64,000 nt of DNA from Novosphingobium percolationis (lineage in GTDB: Bacteria; Pseudomonadota; Alphaproteobacteria; Sphingomonadales; Sphingomonadaceae): contig NZ_JAILYM010000001.1 in NCBI RefSeq assembly GCF_020179425.1, forward strand, positions 806,001 through 870,000, written 5' to 3'. The notes under the pieces are model-generated. The model was given only the letters and a program-made list of their open reading frames with translations, was not told the origin of the DNA and searched no databases. The position numbers were made by a program, and so were the translations under genes. Shown here piece after piece: positions 19,417 to 34,397 of this stretch. Numbering within the stretch: position 1 is the stretch's first letter; the number at the start of each line of letters is the position of its first letter.

Positions 19417-20460
19417 ATGACCATTCATCTGACGCGGCGCGGATTCGTGGGATCGGGCGCGGCGCTGGCAAGCACGCTGGCAAGCGGCGGCGCGAGCCTT
19501 GGCGCAGAGCCGCCGCGCCTTGCCCGCGTGATCCTCGACAACGATTTCGCAGGCGATCCCGACGGGCTGTTCCAACTGGCGCACCACCTGCTGTGCAAGT
19601 CGTTGCGCGTGTCGCTGATCGTCGGATCGCACCTGCCCCAGATGCCGTTTTCCGGCCCGAACGCGCCGGTCCCCACAGGCGCTGCGGCAGCGGCCAAGGC
19701 GCGCCAGCTGATCGAGATCATGCGCCTGCCTGCTCCGCCGATCGTCGCGGGCGCGGACACCTCGATCCCCGCACGCAATGCGTGGAAGCCCACCGTCTCC
19801 ACCGCCGCCATCGTGCGCGAGGCGATGCGCGAGGACACCAATGAACCGCTGGTCTATTGCGTCGGTGCCGGCCTCACCGACCTCGCGCTGGCATGGCTCG
19901 CCGAACCACGCATCGGCAAGCGATTGAAGCTGATCTGGATCGGCGGGCGCGAGCATCCCGGCCTTGCCGCTCCCCCGCCCGGCCCCGACGAGGCAGAGTT
20001 CAACTTCACCATCGATCCGATCGCCGCGCAGGTGATCTTCAACGAATCCGACATCGAGATCTGGCAGGTCCCGCGCGACGCCTATCGCCAGATGCTATTC
20101 CCCAATGCCGAGATCGAGGAGCTTGGCGCAACCGGCCCGCTCGGCGCGCACCTCAAGGCGCAGATCGACAAGGTGGTCGAAGTCATGGCCAGCATCCCCG
20201 GCCTGCCCCCGATCCCGCCGACCGAGACCTACGTGCTGGGCGACAGCCCGCTGGTGACGCTGACCGCGCTCGTCACGCAATTCCAGCCCGACCCCGCCTC
20301 CAGCCGCTACACCGCGAAGCCTACCCCAAGGCTGAATGCGGACGGCACCTACGCGGACACCCCCTCTGGCCGCCCGATGCGCGTCTACACGCAGGTCGAT
20401 GCCGAGCTGACCTTCCGCGATATGCTCGCCAAGTTCCGGGCGCATATGCGGGGGCGGTGA
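19417..20460 (+). CDS. Tat-exported nucleoside hydrolase-like protein
   Basis: A 347-residue protein with a twin-arginine type leader ([20 protein letters not shown]), suggesting periplasmic export in folded form. The mature N-terminus [20 protein letters not shown] corresponds to the Ca-binding DxDxGxDD cluster of inosine-uridine nucleoside hydrolases, with one extra residue between the Asp pairs. The C-terminal [11 protein letters not shown] aligns with the family's HDPL motif but has Gly in place of His. The family cleaves N-glycosidic bonds of nucleosides, so a periplasmic scavenging role is possible. The changed His means a different substrate or mechanism cannot be excluded. No nucleoside genes are adjacent. 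Confidence 0.75.
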   Translation: MTIHLTRRGFVGSGAALASTLASGGASLGAEPPRLARVILDNDFAGDPDGLFQLAHHLLCKSLRVSLIVGSHLPQMPFSGPNAPVPTGAAAAAKARQLIEIMRLPAPPIVAGADTSIPARNAWKPTVSTAAIVREAMREDTNEPLVYCVGAGLTDLALAWLAEPRIGKRLKLIWIGGREHPGLAAPPPGPDEAEFNFTIDPIAAQVIFNESDIEIWQVPRDAYRQMLFPNAEIEELGATGPLGAHLKAQIDKVVEVMASIPGLPPIPPTETYVLGDSPLVTLTALVTQFQPDPASSRYTAKPTPRLNADGTYADTPSGRPMRVYTQVDAELTFRDMLAKFRAHMRGR

Positions 20461-20484
20461 ACGGCGCTGGCCTCCTGATCGCCC

Positions 20485-20510
20485 GGCCGCAGCGCTCGGC
20501 CTGATCTTTT
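20485..20510 (+). terminator. Weak hairpin after the nucleoside hydrolase-like gene
   Basis: GGCCG and CGGCC (5 bp) surround a 7-base loop and are followed by TGATCTTTT, 25 bases after the stop codon. The stem is short, so the terminator call is tentative. Confidence 0.35.
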
Positions 20511-20639
20511 CCGTCCCCATGGCGCCAAGGTCAGGACAGGCGTATCATGGGCACGTCCGCTCCCTTGCGACACGTACCTCGCTTCGTGGTGCGGGTAGAC
20601 GACGGCCCGCAACGGGCTGGCGTATCGGGAGTATGGGAG

Positions 20640-20843
20640 ATGAAGAAGCTCGGTGAAGAAGTCCATGTCGACGTAGACGAAGCGCGCGCAGGGGCGACAC
20701 TCCATGTCATGCGCTACGTGCTTGGAGCCAGCCTGTTGCTCGCCATCGTGGCGCTTTCAACGGTCTGGATCACCGGAGCGGTCTCGCAACTTCCAAGGCA
20801 TGGATGGGCGGTGACCGCAGAGGAACACGCGCTCGGCCACTGA
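20640..20843 (+). CDS. Small single-pass membrane protein
   Basis: A 67-residue protein: a charged N-terminus (MKKLGEEVHVDVDEARAGAT), one transmembrane helix (YVLGASLLLAIVALSTVWITGA) and a short tail. The pattern 'Glu/Asp-Ala-Arg-x-Gly-x-T ... RYVL-x-x-SLxLAI' is one I associate with a small conserved protein family of sphingomonads, without known function. The ATG at 20640 follows GGGAG. An in-frame ATG at 20547 would add an unrelated Arg-rich stretch. It converges with enolase. Confidence 0.6.
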   Translation: MKKLGEEVHVDVDEARAGATLHVMRYVLGASLLLAIVALSTVWITGAVSQLPRHGWAVTAEEHALGH

Positions 20844-20874
20844 AGGCCGTTCCATCGGTCGGCACCATCGCCAA

Positions 20875-20903
20875 CGCAAGAAGGGCCGCCCAACCGGACG
20901 GCC
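20875..20903 (-). terminator. Terminator of enolase gene
   Basis: On the minus strand GGGCCG and CGGCCC pair across a 10-base interior and are followed by TTCTTGC, 31 bases past the eno stop codon. It is a moderately strong intrinsic terminator. Confidence 0.7.
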
Positions 20904-20933
20904 CCTCCCTGATCTTGCGATGCCTTGCGAGGC

Positions 20934-22304
<1,371 letters not shown>

Positions 22305-22313
22305 CTATCGGCT

Positions 22314-22338
22314 GGAACCGGCGCAAGCAACCCGCGTT
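22314..22338 (+). promoter_or_regulatory. EcfG (general stress response sigma factor)-type promoter
   Basis: GGAAC at 22314-22318 and CGTT at 22335-22338 are separated by exactly 16 bases. This fits the GGAAC-N16/17-CGTT consensus of EcfG sigma factors in alphaproteobacteria. It points toward the YqjD-like gene cluster starting at 22457, leaving a ~110-base leader. Motif match only, but a fitting one for envelope stress proteins. Confidence 0.6.
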
Positions 22339-22456
22339 GAACGCTTCGAACGCCTGCTATTGCGCAGGTGCAACATTTGCGGGCAATAAACGTCGCGATC
22401 GTCTATTGTCCGCTTCCCTTTCCGGGACTGGCCCCACGTTGCAGAGGAACCGACCC

Positions 22457-23014
22457 ATGGCTGACACCACCGCTCCCACCGCCGACACCGACATTGGCGC
22501 TGCCACCCCGGTCGAGGGCGCGCCCGAAGGTCTGGCGGATGCCAAGACCCGCTTCGGCAAGGCGATCGAGGAAGCCAAGGCCGGCGCCGCCGCGCTGAAG
22601 GACGAAGCCCTTGGCCGCACCGCCGCCTACAAGGATGCCGCCGCCAGCACCGCCAGCGACTGGCAGGAGCAGGCCGGTGCCTATGCCTCGCAGGCCAAGG
22701 AGAAGGGTGCCGAACTCGCCAAGGTCGGCAAGACCAAGGCCAGCGACGCGCTTTCCGCGCTGGGCCAGACGATTTCGGGCAGCGCCGCCACGATCGATGA
22801 AAAGCTGGGCGTCCAATATGGCGATTATGCCCGCAGCGCTGCGCGCAAGGTACAGGAAACCGCTGCCAGCCTCGAAGCCAAGGACTTCGCCGAACTGGGC
22901 GAGGACCTGAAGGAAACCGTGCGGAAGAGCCCGGCACTGGCCGTCGGCATCGCCGCGGTGGCAGGCTTCGCGCTGGCGCGGCTGTTCTCGGGCTCGGACA
23001 AGACCGACGCCTGA
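22457..23014 (+). CDS. ElaB/YqjD-like (DUF883-type) membrane-anchored protein
   Basis: A 185-residue, almost entirely helical protein rich in Ala, Lys, Asp and Glu. It has repeated amphipathic segments (DAKTRFGKAIEEAKAGAAAL, GAYASQAKEKGAELAKVG) and a single C-terminal transmembrane helix (ALAVGIAAVAGFALARLFSG) preceded by VRKSP. In the E. coli proteins ElaB and YqjD a comparable layout (helical body, KxP and C-terminal helix with GxxxG-like spacing) tethers stationary-phase ribosomes to the membrane. The ribosome-binding claim for this homologue is inference. It is the first gene of a four-gene stress-type cluster behind a candidate EcfG promoter. Confidence 0.75.
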   Translation: MADTTAPTADTDIGAATPVEGAPEGLADAKTRFGKAIEEAKAGAAALKDEALGRTAAYKDAAASTASDWQEQAGAYASQAKEKGAELAKVGKTKASDALSALGQTISGSAATIDEKLGVQYGDYARSAARKVQETAASLEAKDFAELGEDLKETVRKSPALAVGIAAVAGFALARLFSGSDKTDA

Positions 23015-23039
23015 TGCCGCCCGCCGGAGTGCTGGCCGC

Positions 23040-23414
23040 ATGACCGAGACCGAACCGACGCGGGATGGCGCGCGCGACTTCGCGCTGGGCGATGGCATCC
23101 GTGCGCTGCTGGAAGATGGCCAGACGCTGTTCGAGGCGGAACTGGCCTTTCAGCAGGCGCGGGTAGGCTATGCGCTCGGTCGCGCGAAGGGAATTGCGCT
23201 GCTGCTGGTGGCCGCGCTGTTCTTCGCCTTCTTCCTGCTGGTGGCGCTGGTGGTCGGGCTGCTGCTCGCGCTCACGCCGCTGGTGGGGGCGTGGGGCGCG
23301 CTGGGGATCGTCGGGCTGGCGCTGCTGGCCGGGACCGCCGGGTGCTTCTTCAGCGCCGTTTCGCGTTACCGCACCGCGCGCGACGTGATCATGGGCAAGG
23401 ATGCAAGCGCATGA
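23040..23414 (+). CDS. YqjE-like / 'phage holin' (PF07332-type) membrane protein
   Basis: A 124-residue protein with two adjacent long hydrophobic helices (GIALLLVAALFFAFFLLVALVVGLLLAL and GALGIVGLALLAGTAGCFFSAV) after an amphipathic N-terminal helix that starts LFEAELAFQQARVGYALGRAKG. This is the layout of the YqjE / Holin-X family. Despite the database name there is no phage context. Next to a YqjD-like gene, it matches the yqjD-yqjE pairing seen in enterobacteria. Its last bases overlap the next start (ATGA). Confidence 0.75.
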   Translation: MTETEPTRDGARDFALGDGIRALLEDGQTLFEAELAFQQARVGYALGRAKGIALLLVAALFFAFFLLVALVVGLLLALTPLVGAWGALGIVGLALLAGTAGCFFSAVSRYRTARDVIMGKDASA

Positions 23415-23713
23415 GCGATGCCCCTCGCCTGGCCGAACTGCGCGGCCTGCGCACCGAAGCGTGGGTGCTCGTGCGCAAGGACATCGACGACTTGCGCGCA
23501 GGGCTTGAAGCCCGGTCCATCGGCCAGCGCATCAAGGACGCCGCGACCGGCGAAGTCGTCGACGTGGTGGAAACCGCGCGCGACGTCGCTGCCGAGAACA
23601 AGACGGTGATCGGCCTCACCCTCGCCGCGCTCGTCGGCTGGTTCCTGCGCCGCCCGATCGCAGGCGTCGCGCAGAACCTGGGCGACGCCATTGCCGACAT
23701 GATCGAGCGCTGA
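23411..23713 (+). CDS. YqjK-position small membrane-associated protein
   Basis: A 100-residue protein made of an amphipathic helical region (ELRGLRTEAWVLVRKDIDDL, EVVDVVETARDVAAENK) and one C-terminal hydrophobic helix (TVIGLTLAALVGWFLRRPI) followed by a short amphipathic end. The architecture parallels the ElaB/YqjD-like protein two genes upstream. The ATG at 23411 overlaps the stop of the holin-like gene, so translation is probably coupled. Function unknown. Confidence 0.65.
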   Translation: MSDAPRLAELRGLRTEAWVLVRKDIDDLRAGLEARSIGQRIKDAATGEVVDVVETARDVAAENKTVIGLTLAALVGWFLRRPIAGVAQNLGDAIADMIER

Positions 23714-23742
23714 TCGCAATTTTTCCGTTTCAGGAGAATACC

Positions 23743-24192
23743 GTGACCGAAGATACCGCAACCCGCCTCCGCGAACGCCTCGATTCCGCCAAGGCGCGCG
23801 ACATCGCCCGCTCCGGCGTGGAAACCGTCAAGGGCGTGATCGAGGAACATCCCGTCGCCGCGCTGGCGGGCGGCATCCTGATCGGCGCGCTGATCGCGCG
23901 GATGATTCCCCGTTCGCCGGTCAGGAAGGCCGGCAAGAGCGCGGGCGCGCTGGCTGCGCTGGGGGCCGAACTGGCCGTCGCCTATGCCACCAAGGCCGCC
24001 GAAAAGGGCCGCGAAGGCGTGCACAAGCTGGAGGACATCGGCGGGACGGTCGGCGAGAAGCTTGGCGATGGCGCCAGCGAGGCGAAGAAGCGCGCCGTCG
24101 ATTTCGCGGACATCGCCACGGCCGCGCTGCGCGACGTGGGCGAGATGGCGATCCGCCGCGCAAACGAATTCAAGGACCGCGTGAAACCCTAA
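23743..24192 (+). CDS. Membrane-associated helical protein of the YqjD-like cluster
   Basis: A 149-residue protein with a hydrophobic segment near residues 37-55 (HPVAALAGGILIGALIARMI) and a long amphipathic, Ala/Lys/Glu-rich helical tail (KAAEKGREGVHKLEDIGGTV, EAKKRAVDFADIATAALRDV). The order is reversed compared with the first gene, with the membrane helix before the long helical tail. The start is GTG at 23743, behind a clear CAGGAG at a spacing of 6. It ends the four-gene cluster; only 90 bases separate it from the DUF4170 gene. Function not known. Confidence 0.7.
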   Translation: MTEDTATRLRERLDSAKARDIARSGVETVKGVIEEHPVAALAGGILIGALIARMIPRSPVRKAGKSAGALAALGAELAVAYATKAAEKGREGVHKLEDIGGTVGEKLGDGASEAKKRAVDFADIATAALRDVGEMAIRRANEFKDRVKP

Positions 24193-24282
24193 TTGGCACT
24201 ACGCCCTTAGTCGCACTTGCAACTGCCCATTCCTTTTGCCAGTGGCGCTAGCGAATCTTCCTCCCCTCAAGGAACAATCGCT

Positions 24283-24504
24283 ATGCAAAAGCTGCACCTC
24301 GTGATGGGTGGCCGGGTCAAGGACCCGCAGGGCCTCGAATTCGTCGATCTGGGCGCCATCGACATGGTCGGGGTCTATCCCGACTATGCCAGCGCCGAAG
24401 ACGCCTGGCGCGGCGCGGCGCAGCGCACGGTCGACGACGCGGAAATGCGCTACGTGATCGTCCACCTGCACCGCCTGCTGGAACCCAAGCTGCCCGAAGC
24501 CTGA
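24283..24504 (+). CDS. DUF4170 family small protein
   Basis: A 73-residue protein with the compact pattern of DUF4170: MQKLHLVMGGRVKDPQGLEF, then VDLGAIDMVGVYPDYASAEDAWRG and a final strand YVIVHLHRLLEP. The family is widespread in alphaproteobacteria and uncharacterised. A good Shine-Dalgarno (AAGGAAC) precedes the ATG. It is followed by a very strong terminator shared with the convergent greA. Confidence 0.85.
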   Translation: MQKLHLVMGGRVKDPQGLEFVDLGAIDMVGVYPDYASAEDAWRGAAQRTVDDAEMRYVIVHLHRLLEPKLPEA

Positions 24505-24519
24505 GTTCGTCCGGCACGA

Positions 24520-24564
24520 CACGAAAAAGGCCCCGGAAGGTAAACTTCCGGGGCCTTTTTCGTG
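24520..24564. terminator. Strong bidirectional intrinsic terminator
   Basis: A perfect 20-bp inverted repeat (CACGAAAAAGGCCCCGGAAG and its complement) with a 5-base loop. A-tracts on the left and T-tracts on the right make it effective for both the rightward DUF4170 gene and the leftward greA. Confidence 0.95.
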
Positions 24565-24614
24565 CCTTCAACGCACCCTTGGTGCGTTTCAGGTGCGGTC
24601 AGGTGTCGTTCGGA

Positions 24615-25091
24615 TCAGATGAACTCGATCTTTTCGACCACGTAGAACTTGTCGCCCGAGGGCACCGTGACCTCGATCTCCTCTTCGACCTTCCGGCCGA
24701 TCAGGGCGCGGCCGAGCGGCGAGTTGTAGCTGATGCGGCCAACCTTGGCGTCGGCTTCGGCCTGGCCCACGATCTGGTAACGCACCTGCTTGTCGTCGTC
24801 GTCGAGCAGGGTCACGGTCGCGCCGAACACGATGCGGTCGCCCGACAGCGTGGTGGGATCGATGATGTGCGCGCGGCTGATCTTGTCCTCAAGATCGGCG
24901 ATCGTCGCTTCGACCTGGCCCTGACGCTCCTTGGCGGCGTGGTATTCGGCGTTTTCCGAAAGGTCGCCGTGGGCGCGCGCTTCCTCGATGGCGTCGACGA
25001 TCTTGGGGCGCTCCTCGCGCAGCGCTTTCAGCTCGACGGTCAGCTTGTCATAGCCTTCCTGGAGCATCGGCAGCTTTTCGACACTGGCCAT
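24615..25091 (-). CDS. greA: Transcript cleavage factor GreA
   Basis: A 158-residue factor that enters the RNA polymerase secondary channel and stimulates cleavage of backtracked RNA. The N-terminal coiled coil ends in the tip motif [21 protein letters not shown] with the acidic DLSEN residues. The C-terminal FKBP-like domain has the usual [12 protein letters not shown] and [18 protein letters not shown]. The ATG at 25091 follows AAGGAA. An ATG 7 codons earlier is in frame but lacks family support. It lies downstream of carB on the same strand, 120 bases apart, and ends at the shared terminator. Confidence 0.98.
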   Translation of the reverse strand: MASVEKLPMLQEGYDKLTVELKALREERPKIVDAIEEARAHGDLSENAEYHAAKERQGQVEATIADLEDKISRAHIIDPTTLSGDRIVFGATVTLLDDDDKQVRYQIVGQAEADAKVGRISYNSPLGRALIGRKVEEEIEVTVPSGDKFYVVEKIEFI

Positions 25092-25149
25092 CAGTATTCC
25101 TTCTTCTTTCAATCCCTTGCGCTACTCCAGCAAGGGAAAACCGTTCCCG

Positions 25150-25171
25150 CCGGGCCGCACGGGCGGCCCGG
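25150..25171 (-). terminator. GC-rich hairpin between carB and greA
   Basis: CCGGGCCGC and GCGGCCCGG form a perfect 9-bp stem with a 4-base loop, 40 bases after the carB stop. There is no T-tract, so it may attenuate read-through or stabilise the carB 3' end rather than fully terminate. Confidence 0.45.
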
Positions 25172-25210
25172 GACTTCACATCCGGCGGTGGTGGGGGAAC
25201 CCGTGGAAGC

Positions 25211-28534
<3,324 letters not shown>

Positions 28535-28606
28535 TTTCGCTCTCGTGTCTCGACACCCGGATCACGATTGATACCGTGCCGGGCTGGAATATCTCAAATC
28601 TGCCGC

Positions 28607-29776
28607 TCAACCGAGCGACGCGACGAACTTTTCGAACAGGTAGAAGCTGTCCTGCGGTCCCGGCGAGGCCTCGGGGTGGTACTGCACCCCGAAGGCCTTC
28701 TTGCCCTTGACCGCGATGCCGCAGTTCGAGCCGTCGAACAGCGAGACGTGGGTTTCCTCGACCGTATCGGGCAGCGCGGCATTGTCGACCGCGAAGCCGT
28801 GGTTCATCGAGGTGATCTCGACCACGCCGTCGGCCTTGCGCAGAACCGGGTGGTTCGCGCCGCGATGGCCCTGGTGCATCTTGGTGGTGCGTGCGCCCGC
28901 CGCCAGCGCCAGCATCTGGTGGCCAAGGCAGATGCCGAAGATCGGCACGTCCTTTTCCAGCAGCTTCTGGATCACCGGCACGGCATAGGCGCCGGTCGCG
29001 GCAGGATCGCCCGGGCCGTTCGAGAGGAACACGCCCGCGGGGTTGAGCGCGAGGATCTTGTCGGCGCTGGTTTCGGCCGGCACGATCGTAACGTCCGCGC
29101 CTGCGGCCACCAGGTTGCGGAAGATGTTGTCCTTGGCGCCGAAATCCATGGCGACGACGTGCGGGCGGCCATTACCTTCAGGCTTGGTGAAGCCTTCACC
29201 CAGCTTCCAGATCGAGCCTTCCCATTCCTCGTTGGCTTCGCGCGTGACCTTGATGGCAAGGTCCATGCCTTCGAGCCCCGGCCAGGAACGCGCGCGCTCG
29301 ACCAGCGCGGGAATGTCGAAATTGCCCTTGGGATCGTGCGCGATCACTGCGTTGGGCGCGCCCGACAGGCGGATGCGGCGGGTCAGTGCGCGAGTGTCGA
29401 TCCCGGCAAGGCCGATCTTCCCTTGCGTTTCCATCCACTTCTGGAAGGTGCCGGTGGAGCGGAAGTTGGCGGGATCGGTCACGTCCTCGCGCACCACGCA
29501 GCCGATCGCGCCGGGCACGCCCGCGCTTTCGACGTCCTCGGGGTTGACGCCGACGTTGCCGATGTGGGGGAACGTGAAGGTCACGACCTGCCCCGCGTAG
29601 GATGGATCGGTCATCACTTCCTGATAGCCGGTCATGGCCGTGTTGAAGCACACTTCGCCCACCGAGGCGCCAACCGCGCCGAAGCCCCGTCCCCAGGCCA
29701 CCGAACCATCCGCAGTCACGAGGACTCCCGTCGCGCCTTCAGGTTTGGGCGCGTGCGAAAGTGCGGGGTCGGCCAT
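28607..29776 (-). CDS. carA: Carbamoyl-phosphate synthase small subunit (glutamine amidotransferase)
   Basis: A 389-residue subunit that hydrolyses glutamine and channels ammonia to CarB. The N-terminal domain has GEVCFNTAMTGYQEVMTDPSY and the interface region FTFPHIGNVGVN. The C-terminal class I amidotransferase carries the nucleophile in FGICLGHQML and the His-Glu pair in GVQYHPEASPGP. The N-terminus has a short sphingomonad-type extension (MADPALSHAPKPEGATG). It is first in a carA-carB-greA run and divergent from the yqeY-dnaG-rpoD genes. Confidence 0.99.
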   Translation of the reverse strand: MADPALSHAPKPEGATGVLVTADGSVAWGRGFGAVGASVGEVCFNTAMTGYQEVMTDPSYAGQVVTFTFPHIGNVGVNPEDVESAGVPGAIGCVVREDVTDPANFRSTGTFQKWMETQGKIGLAGIDTRALTRRIRLSGAPNAVIAHDPKGNFDIPALVERARSWPGLEGMDLAIKVTREANEEWEGSIWKLGEGFTKPEGNGRPHVVAMDFGAKDNIFRNLVAAGADVTIVPAETSADKILALNPAGVFLSNGPGDPAATGAYAVPVIQKLLEKDVPIFGICLGHQMLALAAGARTTKMHQGHRGANHPVLRKADGVVEITSMNHGFAVDNAALPDTVEETHVSLFDGSNCGIAVKGKKAFGVQYHPEASPGPQDSFYLFEKFVASLG

Positions 29777-29946
29777 GATTTGGGGCGCTCCGTTGGCAAG
29801 GGATATGACGATGTTGCTAAGGCTCGCCCGCTAGACCTACCGCGCCGCAGCGTCAACCTAGCGGAGGCAGAAAGTTTCGCCTACATGACGGGTTCGGGTG
29901 CGACCATGACGCGCCATCCCCACATATCTGGATACAGGAAATCACG

Positions 29947-30402
29947 ATGATCCGCGATACGATCAAGGCCGCGCAGGTCGCTTCGATGAAGGCGGGCGAC
30001 AAGCCGCGCCTCGCCGCCGTCCGCCTGATCCTCGCCAAGCTGAAGGACAAGGACATCGAACTGCGCACCGCCGCCAGCGTGCCCGACGACGACGTGCTGG
30101 TGGTCGACGTGCTGCAGAAGATGGCCAAGCAGCGCCGCGAATCGATTGCGCTCTACGAACAGGGCGGGCGCCAGGAACTCGCCGACATCGAAAAGGGCGA
30201 ACTGGCGGTAATCGAGGAATTCCTGCCACAGCAGCTGTCCGAGGACGACACCAAGGCCGCGATCGCCGCGATCATCGCCGAAACCGGCGCTGCGGGGATG
30301 AAGGACATGGGCAAGGTCGTCGCGGCGTTGAAGGCCAGGCACGGCAGCCAGCTCGACATGGGCAAGGCAAGCGGGCTGGTGAAGGCGGCGCTTTCCGCCT
30401 GA
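29947..30402 (+). CDS. GatB/YqeY domain protein
   Basis: A 151-residue stand-alone YqeY domain, related to the tail domain of the GatB amidotransferase subunit that recognises misacylated tRNA. Recognisable stretches are MIRDTIKAAQVASMKAGDKP, LRLILAKLKDKDIE-like VRLILAKLKDKDIEL, KQRRESIALYEQGGRQEL, EEFLPQQLSEDD and MGKVVAALKARHG. The lone protein has no settled function. It begins the YqeY-dnaG-rpoD cluster, 7 bases before dnaG, a position occupied by rpsU in enterobacteria, which suggests a translation link. Confidence 0.93.
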   Translation: MIRDTIKAAQVASMKAGDKPRLAAVRLILAKLKDKDIELRTAASVPDDDVLVVDVLQKMAKQRRESIALYEQGGRQELADIEKGELAVIEEFLPQQLSEDDTKAAIAAIIAETGAAGMKDMGKVVAALKARHGSQLDMGKASGLVKAALSA

Positions 30403-30409
30403 TGCGGGC

Positions 30410-32278
30410 ATGAGCCTCTCCCCCCAATGGCTGGACGAACTGCGCAGCCGGATCTCGCTGTCGGGCGTGATCGGGCGCAGTGTGCGCGTCCAGAAGGCGG
30501 GGCGCGAGTTCAAGGCGTGCTGCCCGTTCCACAACGAGAAGACGCCCAGCTTCACGATCAACGACGACAAGGGCTTCTATCACTGCTTCGGCTGCGGCGC
30601 GCATGGCGACGTCATCCGCTGGATGACCGACCATCAGGGCCTGCCGTTCATGGACGCGGTCAAGGAACTGGCGGCGCAGGCGGGGATGGACGTGCCCGCC
30701 CCCGACCCGCGCGCGGCCCAGCGGGCCGAGCAGCACAAGTCGCTGCACGACGTAATGGCGGCGGCACAAGCCTACTTCGTCGATTCGCTGCACGGCCCCG
30801 GCGGCGCGGCGGCGCGCAGCTACCTTGCATCGCGCGGGTTTCCGGCCAGCATCGTGCGCGAATTCGGCTTCGGCTACGCCCCGAACGACCGGCAGGGAAT
30901 GAAGGCGGCACTCTCTGCCTTTCCCGAAGCCATGCTGATCGAGGCGGGCCTGCGCATCGTGGTCGAAGGAAAGGATCCCTACGACCGCTTCCGCGACCGG
31001 CTGATGCTGCCGATTCTCGACGCACGGGGCCGCGTGATCGCCTTCGGCGGGCGCATCCTGTCGGCGGAAAAGACCGATGCGCCCAAATACCTGAACTCCC
31101 CCGACACGCCGTTGTTCGACAAGGGGCGCACCGTCTACAACCTGCACCGCGCCGGGCCGCCTGCGCGGCATTCGGGCCGGATCGTGGTGGTCGAAGGCTA
31201 CATGGACGTGGTCGCGCTGGCCGCCGCCGGGATTGCCGAGGCAGTGGCCCCGCTCGGCACCGCGCTGACCGAGCACCAGATCGAACGGCTTTGGCGCGTC
31301 ACCGAATGTCCCACCTTGTGCTTCGATGGCGATAGCGCCGGCCAGCGCGCAGCGATGCGCGCAGTGGTGCGCGCGCTGCCGATGCTGATGCCGGGCCATA
31401 GCTTGCGCATCGTCACCCTGCCGCAGGGCATGGACCCGGATGACGTGGTCAAGCGGCAAGGCCCGCAGGCGATGGAAGCCCTGCTGGGCGAGGCGCGCAG
31501 CCTTGTTGACGTTCTGTGGGAGGCCGAGCGCGATGCCGCGCCGCTGGCCACGCCCGAGGACAAGGCGGGCCTGAAAGCGCGGCTGCTGGCGCATTGCGAG
31601 ACGATCCGGCATCCCGACATCAAGGCGCTCTACCGCAGCGAGCTGACCCGGCGGTTCGGAGACCTCGCCTATGCCCGGCCCGAGCGTCCGCCGTTCCAGC
31701 CACAGCAGCGCAAGGCCGCGCCGCGTTCCGGCGGGAAAGGCCAGCCGTGGAAGCCTGCCCCGCCGCCGCTGGCGCAGGAGGATTCGCAGCGCCTGCGCAA
31801 TGTCGGGCTTGGTATCAGCCCTGCTCCCTTGCGCGCGCTGCTGGTCGCGCTGATCGAGCGGCCAGACCTGATCGCTGCGCATGCCGAGGCGCTGGCAGGC
31901 ATTCACACGGAAGATGCCGCGCTTGCCGCGACGCTCGACGCGCTGCTGGCCATCGCGGCGAATGGCGGATCGCTTGAATCGGGGCGCATCAAGACCATAT
32001 TGGCGGAACGCAGGATCGATGCGCCCACTCTCGCCTCGCTCGGCAGCCTCCGATACGGTTTGATCGGCGACTCGGGAGTCGATGGCGATGCTCTGGCGGG
32101 CGCGATCATCCTGCTGGTGGAGATTCCGATGGTCGACGAGGCCCTCGCCGAGGCAAATCGGCGCTATCAGGCCGAGTTAACCCCGGAAACCGAAGCCGAG
32201 AAGGAACGATTGCTGCAACGAAGGCTGGCGTTGCTTGCCCGTTTGGGGCAGATGGGCCGTGCTCGGCTTTCGTTATAA
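30410..32278 (+). CDS. dnaG: DNA primase
   Basis: A 622-residue primase making RNA primers at the replication fork. The CHC2 zinc ligands are Cys38, His41, Cys59 and Cys62 (CCPFHNEKTPSF, FYHCFGCGAHGD). The TOPRIM core has VVVEGYMDVVALA and the acidic pair LCFDGDSAGQRAAMRA. After a Pro/Gly/Lys-rich linker (~430-450), the C-terminal helicase-binding domain occupies ~460-622. The stop codon overlaps a perfect TATAAT hexamer. It lies between yqeY and rpoD, the conserved macromolecular-synthesis arrangement. Confidence 0.98.
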   Translation: MSLSPQWLDELRSRISLSGVIGRSVRVQKAGREFKACCPFHNEKTPSFTINDDKGFYHCFGCGAHGDVIRWMTDHQGLPFMDAVKELAAQAGMDVPAPDPRAAQRAEQHKSLHDVMAAAQAYFVDSLHGPGGAAARSYLASRGFPASIVREFGFGYAPNDRQGMKAALSAFPEAMLIEAGLRIVVEGKDPYDRFRDRLMLPILDARGRVIAFGGRILSAEKTDAPKYLNSPDTPLFDKGRTVYNLHRAGPPARHSGRIVVVEGYMDVVALAAAGIAEAVAPLGTALTEHQIERLWRVTECPTLCFDGDSAGQRAAMRAVVRALPMLMPGHSLRIVTLPQGMDPDDVVKRQGPQAMEALLGEARSLVDVLWEAERDAAPLATPEDKAGLKARLLAHCETIRHPDIKALYRSELTRRFGDLAYARPERPPFQPQQRKAAPRSGGKGQPWKPAPPPLAQEDSQRLRNVGLGISPAPLRALLVALIERPDLIAAHAEALAGIHTEDAALAATLDALLAIAANGGSLESGRIKTILAERRIDAPTLASLGSLRYGLIGDSGVDGDALAGAIILLVEIPMVDEALAEANRRYQAELTPETEAEKERLLQRRLALLARLGQMGRARLSL

Positions 32279-32279
32279 T
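32274..32279 (+). promoter_or_regulatory. Candidate -10 element of an internal rpoD promoter
   Basis: A perfect TATAAT straddles the dnaG stop codon, 63 bases before the rpoD ATG. No convincing -35 is found 16-18 bases upstream, so this is a partial match. Confidence 0.35.
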
Positions 32280-32341
32280 TATACGACACACGCGGTCCGG
32301 CCTCGCAAGGGTCGGCGGATGACAGGTGGTACCGGGTTTCA

Positions 32342-34345
<2,004 letters not shown>

Positions 34346-34397
34346 GGCAGGCAGTCTGAAGATTTGCGGCTGGGGAAGTAGAATATTAGGAGTGGCA

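Noticed and set aside
23040..23414. Prophage holin
   Set aside because: The 'holin' label of this family is historical; no phage genes surround it and its neighbours are YqjD-like proteins.
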